Below, piece after piece: positions 8,455 to 17,870 of a stretch of 64,000 bases of DNA. Within the stretch, counting starts at the first letter, position 1; every line of letters begins with the position of its first letter. This DNA is from Clostridium_AM tanneri. GTDB taxonomy: Bacteria > Bacillota > Clostridia > Clostridiales > Clostridiaceae. The notes below the pieces were generated by a model. That model ran no database searches, was not told the origin of the DNA, and worked only from the letters and a program-made list of their open reading frames with translations. The position numbers were made by a program, and so were the translations under genes. Location of the stretch: contig NZ_JARUJP010000011.1 in the NCBI RefSeq assembly GCF_033659955.1, positions 1 through 64,000 on the forward strand, read 5' to 3'.

Positions 8455-9201
8455 ATGGAAAGTTTGAAGGGAAAAACAGCTGTAGTAACAGGGGCAAGTC
8501 GTGGTATTGGTAAAGCTATAGCTTTAAGATTAGCAGAGTTAGGAGCAAATATAGTTATTAATTATAGAAGTAATTCAAGTTCTATTGAAGAATTGGTAAA
8601 AGAAATAAGTGAAAAAGGAAGTAAAGCTATAGCAATCCAAGGGGATGTAAGCATTTTTTCAGAGGCGGAAGGTATTATGAAAAAGGCTTTAGAGACTTTT
8701 GGTACTATAGACATACTTGTTAATAATGCAGGTATAACAAAAGATGGATTAATAATGAGAATGAAGGAAGAGGATTTTGACAAGGTTATAGAAGTAAACC
8801 TAAAGGGTGCATTTAACTGTTTAAGACACGTAACACCTATAATGGTTAAACAAAAGGGTGGAAGGATCATAAACATATCTTCTGTTGTTGGTGTATCAGG
8901 TAATGCTGGTCAAGTTAACTATTCAGCAGCAAAAGCAGGATTGATAGGTATGACTAAGACCGCTGCTAGAGAACTTGCTTCAAGAGGAATTAATGTAAAT
9001 GCTGTAGCACCTGGTTTCATTCAAACGGATATGACAGAAGTTTTATCAGATAAGGTAAAAGAGAGCACTTTAAATAATATACCTTTAAAGAAATTTGGTA
9101 GAGCTGAGGATGTAGCAAATGCAGTAGCGTTTTTAGCTTCCTCAAATTCAGACTATATCACAGGTCAAGTAATACACGTAGATGGCGGGATGGTAATATA
9201 A
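8455..9201 (+). CDS. fabG: 3-oxoacyl-ACP reductase
   Basis: A 248-residue short-chain dehydrogenase with the NADP-binding TGASRGIG (13-20), NNAG, the Ser of ISSVVG and the catalytic YSAAK. It reduces beta-ketoacyl-ACP. It lies 15 bases after fabD and 27 bases before fabF, within the same transcript. Confidence 0.95.
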   Translation: MESLKGKTAVVTGASRGIGKAIALRLAELGANIVINYRSNSSSIEELVKEISEKGSKAIAIQGDVSIFSEAEGIMKKALETFGTIDILVNNAGITKDGLIMRMKEEDFDKVIEVNLKGAFNCLRHVTPIMVKQKGGRIINISSVVGVSGNAGQVNYSAAKAGLIGMTKTAARELASRGINVNAVAPGFIQTDMTEVLSDKVKESTLNNIPLKKFGRAEDVANAVAFLASSNSDYITGQVIHVDGGMVI

Positions 9202-9228
9202 ATTTAATTAAGGGTTGGTGAATTGTTT

Positions 9229-10461
9229 ATGAAAAGAAGAGTAGTTGTTACAGGATTAGGAGCAGTAACCCCGGTAGGAAACGACGTAGAAACATTCTGG
9301 AATAATATAAAAAGTGGAGTTCATGGTATAGATTTTATAAAATCTTTTGATACAGAAAACTTTAAGGCAAAACTTGCTGCTGAAGTTAAAGATTTTGACC
9401 CTATAAAATATATTGATAAAAAAGAAGCTAAGAGAATGGATACATTTTGTCAATTTGCATTAGCTTCAGCTGTTCAAGCGGTAGAAAATTCTAAATTAGA
9501 TTTAGAAAATATAAATCAAGATAGATTTGGAGTTATTGTTGGTTCAGGAATTGGTGGTATAGGAACTATAGAAAAAGAGCAAACAAAACTTCTAGAAAAG
9601 GGACCTGGAAGAGTTCAGCCACTATTTATACCTATGATTATAGGTAATATGGCTGCAGGTAATATAGCAATTAGATTTGGAGCTAAAGCAATATGCTCAA
9701 CAGTAGTTACTGCTTGTGCTACAGGAACAAACTCTATAGGAGAGGCATATCGTACTATTCAAAATGATTTAGCAGATATAATGATAGCTGGTGGAACAGA
9801 AGCATCAATTACTCCATTATCTATAGCAGGTTTCACTTCGTTAACAGCTTTATCTAGAAGCACAGATCCTAATAGAGCATCAATTCCTTTTGATAAGGAG
9901 AGAAATGGATTTATTATGGGAGAGGGAGCAGGAATATTGGTATTAGAATCTCTTGAACATGCACAAAAAAGAGGAGCAACTATATATGCCGAAGTAGTTG
10001 GATATGGCTCAACTTGTGATGCATATCATATAACTGCATCAGATCCACAAGGTGCTGCAAAGGCTATGGAGCTTGCTATAAAGGAAGCTGGAATAAGCAA
10101 AGAAGAAGTATCTTATATAAATGCACATGGAACTAGTACTGAAGTTAATGATAAATCAGAAACTGGTGCAATAAAAATGGTGTTTGGAGAATTTGCAAGA
10201 AATATACCGATAAGTTCTACAAAATCAATGACAGGTCACTTATTAGGAGCTGCAGGAGCTATAGAAGCTATAGTATGTATCAAGTCTCTAGAGGAAGACT
10301 TTGTTCCTCCAACAGTTGGATATGAAGTACCAGACGAAGAGTGTGATCTTGACTATGTACCTAATAAGGGAAGAGCAGCGAAGGTTAACTATGCTATGTC
10401 TAATTCCCTTGGGTTCGGAGGCCATAATGCAGTAATTTTATTAAAAAAGTGGAGTGAGTAA
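9229..10461 (+). CDS. fabF: Beta-ketoacyl-ACP synthase II
   Basis: A 410-residue condensing enzyme for chain elongation. Catalytic residues are Cys163 in TACATGTNS, the His of NAHGTST and the His of GHLLGAAGA. The start is ATG 9229, seven bases after GGTGA; the in-frame TTG at 9223 is too close to it. No fabA or fabB is present, so how unsaturated acids are made is not evident from this operon. Confidence 0.95.
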   Translation: MKRRVVVTGLGAVTPVGNDVETFWNNIKSGVHGIDFIKSFDTENFKAKLAAEVKDFDPIKYIDKKEAKRMDTFCQFALASAVQAVENSKLDLENINQDRFGVIVGSGIGGIGTIEKEQTKLLEKGPGRVQPLFIPMIIGNMAAGNIAIRFGAKAICSTVVTACATGTNSIGEAYRTIQNDLADIMIAGGTEASITPLSIAGFTSLTALSRSTDPNRASIPFDKERNGFIMGEGAGILVLESLEHAQKRGATIYAEVVGYGSTCDAYHITASDPQGAAKAMELAIKEAGISKEEVSYINAHGTSTEVNDKSETGAIKMVFGEFARNIPISSTKSMTGHLLGAAGAIEAIVCIKSLEEDFVPPTVGYEVPDEECDLDYVPNKGRAAKVNYAMSNSLGFGGHNAVILLKKWSE

Positions 10462-10462
10462 T

Positions 10463-10993
10463 ATGGATTTTAAAGCGATTCAAGATATGATAAAAACTAT
10501 GGACGACTCTAAATTAGGTTATCTAGAAGTTAACTGGCATGGAATCTCTATAGTTATGAGAAAAGAAGGAGAAGAAGACTTCTCAAGACAGCCAATAATA
10601 CAGTCAAAGCTTGAAACAGAGGAACAAAATAGTCCTGAAAAAGAGATTATAGAGGATAAAATAAACTCTAGAAGGGAACTACAAAAAGAAGAAGTAACAG
10701 AAATTAAAAAAGAATATGTAGAAGATACTAATGCAAAGAATGTAGATGAAAATTTAGTAGAAGTAGCATCACCTATAGTTGGAACTTTTTATGCTTCTTC
10801 TGGTCCTGATAAGCCTCCTTACGCAAAGGTTGGTACAAAGGTTAAAAAAGGAGATACCCTCTGCATTATAGAAGCTATGAAGCTTATGAATGAAATTCAA
10901 AGTGAAATAGATGGAGAAGTGGTAGAGGTATTGGTAGAAAATGAGCAAATGGTTGAGTATGGTCAATTAATGTTCAAAATAAAAGCCCAATAG
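10463..10993 (+). CDS. accB: Biotin carboxyl carrier protein of acetyl-CoA carboxylase
   Basis: A 176-residue protein with an N-terminal helical segment, a charged Glu/Lys-rich linker (about 45-95) and a C-terminal biotinyl domain with EAMKLMNE, biotin on Lys140. The start is ATG 10463; its ribosome site GGAG (10451-10454) lies in the last codons of fabF. It carries CO2 between AccC and AccDA. Confidence 0.94.
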   Translation: MDFKAIQDMIKTMDDSKLGYLEVNWHGISIVMRKEGEEDFSRQPIIQSKLETEEQNSPEKEIIEDKINSRRELQKEEVTEIKKEYVEDTNAKNVDENLVEVASPIVGTFYASSGPDKPPYAKVGTKVKKGDTLCIIEAMKLMNEIQSEIDGEVVEVLVENEQMVEYGQLMFKIKAQ

Positions 10994-11024
10994 TAAATTA
11001 TTATAGCATTTAGGAGAAATTAAA

Positions 11025-11480
11025 ATGGAGAATACAGATTTTACTGTTAATTATAGCATAAAAGAAATACAAAAAATCATTCCTCATAGATATCCTTTCT
11101 TACTAATAGATAAGGTGACTTATATGGAGCCAGGTAAAAAAGTTACTGCCTATAAAAATGTAACAATGAACGAGTATTTCTTTCAAGGTCATTTTCCTGA
11201 AGAACCAGTTATGCCTGGAGTACTTATTATAGAAGCTTTAGCTCAAGCAGGAGCAGTAGCTATTCTAAGTGAGGAAAGATTTAAGGGTAAAATTGCCTTC
11301 TTTGGTGGTATAAATAAAGCAAAATTTAGAAAGAAAGTAGTACCTGGTGATACTTTAAGATTAGAAGTAGAGATTATAAAGATTAAAGGACCAGCAGGCA
11401 TTGGAAATGCAGTAGCTTATGTAGATGACAAGAAGGCTGCTGAGGCAGAAATAATGTTTATGATAGGCGATAAAAACTAA
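11025..11480 (+). CDS. fabZ: 3-hydroxyacyl-ACP dehydratase
   Basis: A 151-residue hot-dog fold protein with the catalytic His in PHRYPFLLID and Glu in PGVLIIEALAQ. It dehydrates 3-hydroxyacyl-ACP. An AGGAG site precedes the ATG. Its location between accB and accC is usual for clostridial fab operons. Confidence 0.94.
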   Translation: MENTDFTVNYSIKEIQKIIPHRYPFLLIDKVTYMEPGKKVTAYKNVTMNEYFFQGHFPEEPVMPGVLIIEALAQAGAVAILSEERFKGKIAFFGGINKAKFRKKVVPGDTLRLEVEIIKIKGPAGIGNAVAYVDDKKAAEAEIMFMIGDKN

Positions 11481-11504
11481 AGTGCTGGGAGTGGAGATTT
11501 AAAA

Positions 11505-12851
11505 GTGTTTAATAAAATATTAATTGCAAATAGAGGGGAAATAGCAGTTAGAATAATAAGAGCCTGCAGAGAAATGGGAATAGAGACTGTAGCAGTTTAT
11601 TCAGAAGCAGATAAAGATGCCATACATACTCAGATGGCAGATGAAGCTGTCTGTATTGGGCCACCTGCTGCAAAGGATAGCTATTTAAATATACAAAATA
11701 TAATAAGTGCTACCGTTTTAACAGGGGCACAAGCTATTCATCCTGGATTTGGATTTTTATCTGAGAATAGTAAATTTGCAAAGATGTGTAAGGAATGCAA
11801 TATAACATTTATAGGACCAGATCCAGAATGTATTGAGAACATGGGAAACAAATCTAATGCAAGAGAAATAATGATTAAAGCAGAAGTGCCTGTTGTTCCT
11901 GGATCAAAGGGTGTAATAGAGGATGAAAAGGAACTAATAGCAATTGCTAGACAAATAGGTTACCCTGTAATGATTAAAGCTTCTGCTGGAGGCGGCGGAA
12001 GAGGAATAAGAATAGTTAACGAGGAAAGTGAACTTATAAAGTCTTACGAAAATGCTAGAGCTGAAGCAAAGGCTGCCTTTGGTGATGAAACCATATATAT
12101 GGAGAAATTCATAGAAAATCCAAAGCACGTGGAAATTCAGATATTAGGGGATAGTTTTGGTAATATCGTGTATTTAGGAGAAAGAGACTGTTCAATGCAA
12201 AGAAGAAATCAGAAGGTTTTAGAAGAGGCTCCATGTCCTATTATGACAGAAGAACTTAGAAAAACTATGGGAGAAACTGCAGTAAGAGCAGCTAAGGCTG
12301 TAAATTATAATAATGCAGGGACTATAGAGTTTTTATTAGACAAAAACAATAAGTTCTATTTTATGGAGATGAATACTCGAATCCAGGTAGAGCACCCTAT
12401 AACTGAAATGATTACAGGAATAGACTTAATAAAAGAGCAAATTAAGATAGCAGCTGGAGAAAAGTTAGATTTTACACAAGAAGATGTAGTATTAAATGGT
12501 CATTCTATAGAGTGCAGGATAAATGCAGAAGATGTAAACAGAGGTTTTATGCCTTCACCTGGAAAGATAGAAGATTTATACTTACCTGGTGGATTTAATG
12601 TAAGAATTGACAGTTCAGTGTATTCTGGATATGTGATACCTCCTTATTATGATTCAATGATAGCAAAGCTTATAGTACATGGAAAAAACAGAGAAGAAGC
12701 TATATGTAAAATGAGAAGAGCATTAGGAGAATTTTTAATAGAAGGAGTTCATACTAATATAGATTTTCAATTTGAGCTTATAAATAGTGAAGCGTTTATA
12801 AAAGGGAATTATGATACTAAATTTATAGAGAAAAGTTTCAAGATTTCATAG
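11505..12851 (+). CDS. accC: Biotin carboxylase subunit of acetyl-CoA carboxylase
   Basis: A 448-residue ATP-grasp enzyme with N-terminal ILIANRGEIAVRIIRA, the glycine-rich loop KASAGGGGRGIR, ERDCSMQRRNQK and MEMNTRIQVEHP. It carboxylates biotin on AccB using bicarbonate and ATP. It starts at GTG 11505 with a GGGAGTGGAG ribosome site. Length is normal. Confidence 0.95.
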   Translation: MFNKILIANRGEIAVRIIRACREMGIETVAVYSEADKDAIHTQMADEAVCIGPPAAKDSYLNIQNIISATVLTGAQAIHPGFGFLSENSKFAKMCKECNITFIGPDPECIENMGNKSNAREIMIKAEVPVVPGSKGVIEDEKELIAIARQIGYPVMIKASAGGGGRGIRIVNEESELIKSYENARAEAKAAFGDETIYMEKFIENPKHVEIQILGDSFGNIVYLGERDCSMQRRNQKVLEEAPCPIMTEELRKTMGETAVRAAKAVNYNNAGTIEFLLDKNNKFYFMEMNTRIQVEHPITEMITGIDLIKEQIKIAAGEKLDFTQEDVVLNGHSIECRINAEDVNRGFMPSPGKIEDLYLPGGFNVRIDSSVYSGYVIPPYYDSMIAKLIVHGKNREEAICKMRRALGEFLIEGVHTNIDFQFELINSEAFIKGNYDTKFIEKSFKIS

Positions 12852-12889
12852 CAAGCTTTCTATGGATTCCTGACTGGAGGTGAGCTAAG

Positions 12890-13765
12890 TTGTTAAATAA
12901 GTTTTTTAAAAAGACAAAATATATTACAGTAAGCCAAGAATCACTTCGAAGAAATGAGGAAGTAGATAAAAAGCCTAGTATTCCAGATGGAATGTGGGTA
13001 AAATGTGATGGGTGTGGAGAAGTACTATATAAAAGTGACCTTGAGGACAATAACAGAATATGTAGTAAGTGCAACCACCATTTTAGACTAACTGCTAAAG
13101 AGAGAATTAACCTTATAATAGATAAAGATACCTTTGTAGAATTTGATAAAGGCATGAAGACAGCTAATCCTATAGCATTTGAAGGATACGAAGAAAAAAT
13201 TCAAAAAATGAATAGGAATACAAACATTAATGAAGCTGTGATAACAGGGACAGGAGATATTTTTGGAGAACAGATTGTAATCTGTGTTATGGACAGTTTC
13301 TTTATGATGGGAAGTATGGGATCTGTAGTAGGTGAAAAAATTACAAGAGCTGTTGAAAAGTCAATAGAACTAAAGCTTCCTTTAATTATATTTACGACTT
13401 CAGGTGGAGCTAGAATGCAAGAAGGAATGTTTTCACTTATGCAGATGGCTAAGGTAAGTGCAGCACTTAGTAAATTAGATAAAGAAGGACTATTATATAT
13501 TACTGTATTAACAGATCCTACTACTGGTGGTGTTACAGCGAGCTTTGCCATGCTTGGAGATATTATTTTATCAGAACCAAAAGCTTTGATTGGTTTTGCT
13601 GGAAAGAGAGTTATAGAGCAGACCATAAGACAAAAGCTGCCAGAGGGCTTCCAAAAGGCAGAATTTTTACTAGAGCATGGATTTATAGATAAGATAGTTT
13701 CTAGAAATGATTTAAAGAATACATTAAAGAAAATTCTACTAATTCATAATAGAAGTAGGTATTGA
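12890..13765 (+). CDS. accD: Acetyl-CoA carboxylase carboxyltransferase subunit beta
   Basis: A 291-residue crotonase-fold subunit with the N-terminal four-cysteine zinc ribbon typical of bacterial AccD (CDGCGEVLYKSD and CSKCNHHF). Downstream motifs are TTSGGARMQEGM and DPTTGGVTAS. With AccA it moves the carboxyl group from biotin to acetyl-CoA. It starts at TTG 12890 behind GGAGGTGAGC. Confidence 0.94.
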   Translation: MLNKFFKKTKYITVSQESLRRNEEVDKKPSIPDGMWVKCDGCGEVLYKSDLEDNNRICSKCNHHFRLTAKERINLIIDKDTFVEFDKGMKTANPIAFEGYEEKIQKMNRNTNINEAVITGTGDIFGEQIVICVMDSFFMMGSMGSVVGEKITRAVEKSIELKLPLIIFTTSGGARMQEGMFSLMQMAKVSAALSKLDKEGLLYITVLTDPTTGGVTASFAMLGDIILSEPKALIGFAGKRVIEQTIRQKLPEGFQKAEFLLEHGFIDKIVSRNDLKNTLKKILLIHNRSRY

Positions 13766-13795
13766 TTTATATTGTAAAGAAGGGGAGCTGTTGGT

Positions 13796-14644
13796 ATGGA
13801 GAAATTAGAAAAAGTACAGCAAATGATAAGTAAGAAGCTTGACAATAAAACTGCATGGGAAAGATTATCCTTAGCAAGAATGATTGAAAGACCTACAGCA
13901 CTTGATTATATTGAGAAAATATTTGACTCTTTTGTAGAGTTTCATGGAGATAGATATTTTGGAGATGATCCTTCTGTAGTAGGGGGAATTGCTTTATTGA
14001 ATGGAGATCCTATAACTATAGTAGCACATCAAAAAGGAAGAAATACCACAGAAAACATAAAAAGAAACTTTGGCTCTCCCCATCCAGAAGGTTACAGAAA
14101 AGGCTTAAGACTTATGAAACAGGCAGAAAAGTTCAATAGACCTATTTTATGCTTTGTGGATACACCGGGAGCTTTTTGTGGCACAGGTGCAGAAGAAAGA
14201 GGACAGGGAGAAGCTATAGCAAAAAACCTTATGGAAATGTCAAGTTTAAAGGTTCCTATTATAACCATAGTAATAGGAGAAGGTGGAAGTGGTGGTGCTT
14301 TGGCCTTTGCGGTGGCAGATAAGGTTTGGATGCTTGAGAACTCCATATACTCAATACTATCTCCTGAAGGATTTGCAAGTATACTATGGAAGGATGCCAG
14401 CCGTGCCAAGGAAGCTGCAGAAATAATGAAAATAACTGCTGGTGATCTAAAGGAATATGGTATTATAGATAAAGTTCTTAAAGAACCTTCCGGAGGAGCT
14501 CATAAGGATTTAGATAAAATGTCTGCAGTTATTAAAGGCGATTTAATAGAGTGCTTTGGAATATTAAAAAAACAGTCACCAGAAGAATTGGTAGAAAAAA
14601 GATATAACAAATTTAGAAATATGGGAAAATATATTGAAATATAA
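13796..14644 (+). CDS. accA: Acetyl-CoA carboxylase carboxyltransferase subunit alpha
   Basis: A 282-residue subunit, shorter than the 319-residue E. coli protein as is common in firmicutes. It has FVDTPGAFCGTGAEERGQ, GEGGSGGALA and SILSPEGFASILWKD. It is the last gene of the fab operon and is followed by a terminator about 110 bases on. Confidence 0.94.
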   Translation: MEKLEKVQQMISKKLDNKTAWERLSLARMIERPTALDYIEKIFDSFVEFHGDRYFGDDPSVVGGIALLNGDPITIVAHQKGRNTTENIKRNFGSPHPEGYRKGLRLMKQAEKFNRPILCFVDTPGAFCGTGAEERGQGEAIAKNLMEMSSLKVPIITIVIGEGGSGGALAFAVADKVWMLENSIYSILSPEGFASILWKDASRAKEAAEIMKITAGDLKEYGIIDKVLKEPSGGAHKDLDKMSAVIKGDLIECFGILKKQSPEELVEKRYNKFRNMGKYIEI

Positions 14645-14757
14645 TAACTGCAAATGAATTTTAACGTTTTTGCTTAAGATATCATTTAAGTTAGATATAT
14701 CTAGTTTGTTGTAATATATATATTTAAGTGTTAAAATATAACATATAATTAGAGTTT

Positions 14758-14794
14758 TAAAGTAGCTTTTAATCAAAAGCTGCTTTATATTTTT
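14758..14794 (+). terminator. Terminator of the fab operon
   Basis: The stem TAAAGTAGCTTTT/AAAAGCTGCTTTA has one mismatch and a 4-base loop AATC, followed by TATTTTT. It lies between accA and the 2-hydroxyacid dehydrogenase gene and probably separates their transcripts. Confidence 0.8.
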
Positions 14795-14816
14795 ATCTAA
14801 AAATGGGGTGATATAT

Positions 14817-15764
14817 GTGAAAATTAAAGCATTGTTTACGTATGATTACGGAAAAGAAAACATAAAGAAGATTGAACAATTAGGATATGACATAAAAATT
14901 ATAAATGAAAAAGAAGTTGTATATAGTGATGAACTAAAAGACATAGAAGTTTTAGTATGCTACAATCCCTTTCAAACTCTTGACATAGACAAAATGAAAA
15001 GGTTGAAGTGGATTCAGTTATCTAGTGCAGGAATAGATCAGCTTCCCTCAGGTTATGCAAGAAAAAGTGATATCATTGTAACTAATAATAGAGGCGGATA
15101 TAGTATTCCAATGGGAGAATGGATAGTATTAAAAATACTAGAACTATTAAAACATAGCGGTAAGCTTTATGATAATCAAAAAAATAAAGTTTGGAAAATG
15201 GATACTAATATTTTAGAACTTTACGGAAAGACTGTAGGGTTTATTGGTACAGGAAGTATTGCAGAAGAAGCTGCTAAAAGGCTAAGCGGATTTGATGTAA
15301 ATATTATGGGTCTAAATACTAATGGACGGGACAGTAAGTATTTTCATAGATGCTTTCCAGCAAGTAGCATAGATGAAATGTTAGCTTTAAGTGATATTGT
15401 AGTAATTACCATTCCCTATACAAAGGAAACCCACCATATGATTAATGAGGATAGACTTAAGAGTATGAGAGAAGGGGTGTATATTGTAAATGTTGCTAGA
15501 GGTTCTATAATAGATGAAAAATCCTTAATAAAAAATATACAGAAGGGTAAAGTAGCTGGGGCAGCTCTAGATGTGGCAGAAGAGGAACCGTTAAGTTCCG
15601 ATAGTCCTCTTTGGGAATTACCTAATGTAATAATTACTCCTCATAATTCATGGATATCTGAATTAAGAAATGATAGAAGGTTTAATTTAATATATAACAA
15701 TATGGAGAGATATGCTAAGGGACAGGGTTTAGTTAATCTAGTTAATCTAAATAAGGGATACTAA
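14817..15764 (+). CDS. D-isomer-specific 2-hydroxyacid dehydrogenase
   Basis: A 315-residue NAD-dependent dehydrogenase. The Rossmann motif is GFIGTGSIAEEAAKRL, the substrate Arg is in VNVARGSIID, the Glu is in EEEPL and the acid/base His is in ITPHNSW. These reduce 2-oxoacids or oxidise D-2-hydroxyacids; the specific substrate is not readable from the sequence. The start is placed at GTG 14817, four bases after GGGGTGAT; the in-frame GTG at 14808 lies inside that site. It is a single gene between two terminators. Confidence 0.85.
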   Translation: MKIKALFTYDYGKENIKKIEQLGYDIKIINEKEVVYSDELKDIEVLVCYNPFQTLDIDKMKRLKWIQLSSAGIDQLPSGYARKSDIIVTNNRGGYSIPMGEWIVLKILELLKHSGKLYDNQKNKVWKMDTNILELYGKTVGFIGTGSIAEEAAKRLSGFDVNIMGLNTNGRDSKYFHRCFPASSIDEMLALSDIVVITIPYTKETHHMINEDRLKSMREGVYIVNVARGSIIDEKSLIKNIQKGKVAGAALDVAEEEPLSSDSPLWELPNVIITPHNSWISELRNDRRFNLIYNNMERYAKGQGLVNLVNLNKGY

Positions 15765-15781
15765 CAAAATAGTGGAGATAC

Positions 15782-15833
15782 AGTTACTGTGAAATCTTAT
15801 AGTAAAGTATAAGTTTTTCACAGTAACTTTTTT
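15782..15833 (+). terminator. Terminator after the 2-hydroxyacid dehydrogenase
   Basis: The 13-bp stem AGTTACTGTGAAA/TTTCACAGTAACT, with an inner CTTATA/TATAAG helix, ends in a run of six T. It may also serve the convergent ferritin gene. Confidence 0.85.
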
Positions 15834-15859
15834 ATAACTAAAGGATAACTGCTGTTAAA

Positions 15860-16372
15860 TTAGGCTGTTGTAGGGGGAGTAAATACTCTAGATGCAAGCT
15901 CTGCATCTAAAGCATAAAGGGCAGCGGCGTCTTCGGAAACTCTCTCAAGTCTTTTAACTATGTTATTGAAGGTAGTTTCTTCTTCTACCTGCTCATCTAT
16001 GAACCACTTTAATAAGCTTATAGTAGCGTGCTCTCTTTCATCTGTAGCAATATCCATTAGATTATAAACTCTTTTAGTAACGTTCTTTTCATGTTTTAGT
16101 CCTTCCTTAAAAGCGTGAAGAATAGATTCAAAGTTATTTTCCGGTGATGGAAGTGCTTCTATTAAAACTCTACCGCCTACCTGATTTAAATAGTTAAAAA
16201 ATTTCATAGCATGAAAATTTTCTTCCTGAGCTTGAACGTTAAAAAAATTGGCAAAGCCATCTAAATCTTTCGAAGCACAATATGCTTGCATAGCAAGGTA
16301 GGCATTTGCAGAGTAAAGCTCATAGTTTATTTGATCATTAATAGCCTTCATTAGGTTTTCACTTAACATCAT
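15860..16372 (-). CDS. Non-haem ferritin
   Basis: A 170-residue four-helix ferritin subunit for iron oxidation and storage in the cytoplasm. Helix A carries YELYSANAYLAM, helix B carries EENFHAMKFFNYL with the metal-binding Glu and His, and helix C carries DEREHATISLLKWFIDEQVEEE. The start has GGAGGAAAT upstream. A promoter whose -10 lies inside a Fur/PerR-like palindrome precedes it, so iron- or peroxide-dependent control is likely. Confidence 0.92.
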   Translation of the reverse strand: MMLSENLMKAINDQINYELYSANAYLAMQAYCASKDLDGFANFFNVQAQEENFHAMKFFNYLNQVGGRVLIEALPSPENNFESILHAFKEGLKHEKNVTKRVYNLMDIATDEREHATISLLKWFIDEQVEEETTFNNIVKRLERVSEDAAALYALDAELASRVFTPPTTA

Positions 16373-16414
16373 ATTTCCTCCAATTCATTATATAATGATT
16401 ATTACGTAATATTT

Positions 16415-16452
16415 CGCATAATGATTATAATTATGCGCATTATGTAGTCCAA
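16415..16452 (-). promoter_or_regulatory. Ferritin promoter with Fur/PerR-like box
   Basis: On the minus strand, TTGGAC (16452-16447), 17 bases, TATAAT (16429-16424). The -10 lies within a 23-base palindrome (16415-16437) with arms CGCATAAT and ATTATGCG around a GATTATA core. The inner 19 bases match the Fur consensus at 16 positions and also resemble a PerR box. A regulator bound here would block RNA polymerase. Which family member binds cannot be told from sequence. Confidence 0.75.
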
Positions 16453-16531
16453 ATATATTATTTATAATTCATTAAATTAGTATAACTAATTGGCCTTTAA
16501 AATATAATTAATTTTTTATTGGATAAACAGT

Positions 16532-16567
16532 AAAAGCAGCTAATGAATGGTTTCATCAGCTGCCTTT
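16532..16567 (-). terminator. Terminator after the S8 protease gene
   Basis: A stem with core CAGCT/AGCTG and flanking AAAG/CTTT pairs (16532-16546 with 16553-16567) gives a T-rich tail on the minus strand. It lies between the protease stop codon and the ferritin promoter. Confidence 0.75.
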
Positions 16568-16578
16568 ATAAAATCCCT

Positions 16579-17778
16579 TTATGGCAAGAGCTTGTTTAAA
16601 TCTAAGATACCTGCACCTTGAATCCACTTAGACATATCTGCTAGGTTACAAGATACTTTCAATAAGGATAATAAGTCTTTAGGAGTTAAATCAGGGTTAT
16701 TTTCATATAAAAGGGCGCAAACTCCAGCTACATATGCTGCAGAACAAGAAGTACCGCTTATATTTATATAGGGGGTGTCTAGAGAGCTAGGATATATCTT
16801 TAATCCATTTTTTTCAGAAATATAATCTGTGTTACTATTTGTAGATAATATGTTAACTGCCGCTGCTGATAAATCTGGTTTGTCTAATTTAGCAAAAGGG
16901 CCTGTTGATGAGTATTTGTAAGGTTTTGGTTGTATGTGACTAGTATCTATTCCAGCAACGGTAATACAATTCTCTAGTGTTGCAATCCCTATTATGCTTC
17001 CCTCATCATTCCCGTTATGACCTGCAGGAACTACAATAGTCACATTATAGCTTGCTGCTACATCAAATATTTTAGAAAATAAGGAAACAATAAAATAATC
17101 ACTAGATAACAACTCAAAAGGAAGACATATTACCTTTATATTAAATTCTTCTCTATCATTTATAAGAGTTTCTATTGAATATAAAATATCAGATACATAA
17201 CCTCTACCTAAACTATTAAAGGCCTTTATAACATATAGGTAACTATTTTCAGCAACGCCCCTATTTACTCCCTTTGAAAGATAACCACTGCCACCTAGGA
17301 TACCAGCAATAGCAGTTCCATGACCGTTATCATCATAGGGATATCTACACTCACTTAACACATCAGTAAACTTTTTTATTCTGTTTCTAGGATTTAAAAA
17401 GTCTGCATGAGGATATACTCCGCTATCTATTAGACCTATGCAAATATTTTTTCCCGTTAGCTTGTATCGCTCTTGAAACATTATGCCATTAGAAGGTAAG
17501 ACAGGTTTTCCACCACATAATACTGCATAAGTATCTAAACTTATATAGTTTACTTGCGGAAACTCTAATACTCTTTCTATAGCAGTAGCAGATAAAACAG
17601 CACATATACAGTTTATTATAGGAATAAAGTGTACTACTCTACCTTTATAGCTCTTAATCTTTTTTTCAATGCTTTCCGGTAGGTTTTTACAGTGAATTAT
17701 GACCCTATAATTTTTATAGTATTTTTTATCTATGGCTACTTTTAAATTAGGATCTAATTTGCTTTTAAAGGAAAACAT
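16579..17778 (-). CDS. Subtilisin-like (S8) serine protease
   Basis: A 399-residue protein with an approximately 95-residue N-terminal region that may act as a prodomain, then a subtilase domain. The catalytic triad is Asp118 (GLIDSG), His153 (NGHGTAIAG) and Ser344 (SGTSCSAA); the oxyanion Asn is in PAGHNG. No signal peptide is visible, so an intracellular or spore-associated role is possible, as for IspA or Csp-type proteases, but this is inference. The start is ATG 17778 with AAGGAG six bases upstream; an upstream in-frame start would include this site. It is a single-gene unit. Confidence 0.85.
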   Translation of the reverse strand: MFSFKSKLDPNLKVAIDKKYYKNYRVIIHCKNLPESIEKKIKSYKGRVVHFIPIINCICAVLSATAIERVLEFPQVNYISLDTYAVLCGGKPVLPSNGIMFQERYKLTGKNICIGLIDSGVYPHADFLNPRNRIKKFTDVLSECRYPYDDNGHGTAIAGILGGSGYLSKGVNRGVAENSYLYVIKAFNSLGRGYVSDILYSIETLINDREEFNIKVICLPFELLSSDYFIVSLFSKIFDVAASYNVTIVVPAGHNGNDEGSIIGIATLENCITVAGIDTSHIQPKPYKYSSTGPFAKLDKPDLSAAAVNILSTNSNTDYISEKNGLKIYPSSLDTPYINISGTSCSAAYVAGVCALLYENNPDLTPKDLLSLLKVSCNLADMSKWIQGAGILDLNKLLP

Positions 17779-17870
17779 CTGCCGCTCCTTAAAAATTAAT
17801 TCCAATATATATTATAATATTAACGTAGAATATATGTGCTATTGGAAAATTAAATTTTATATATTTACAA

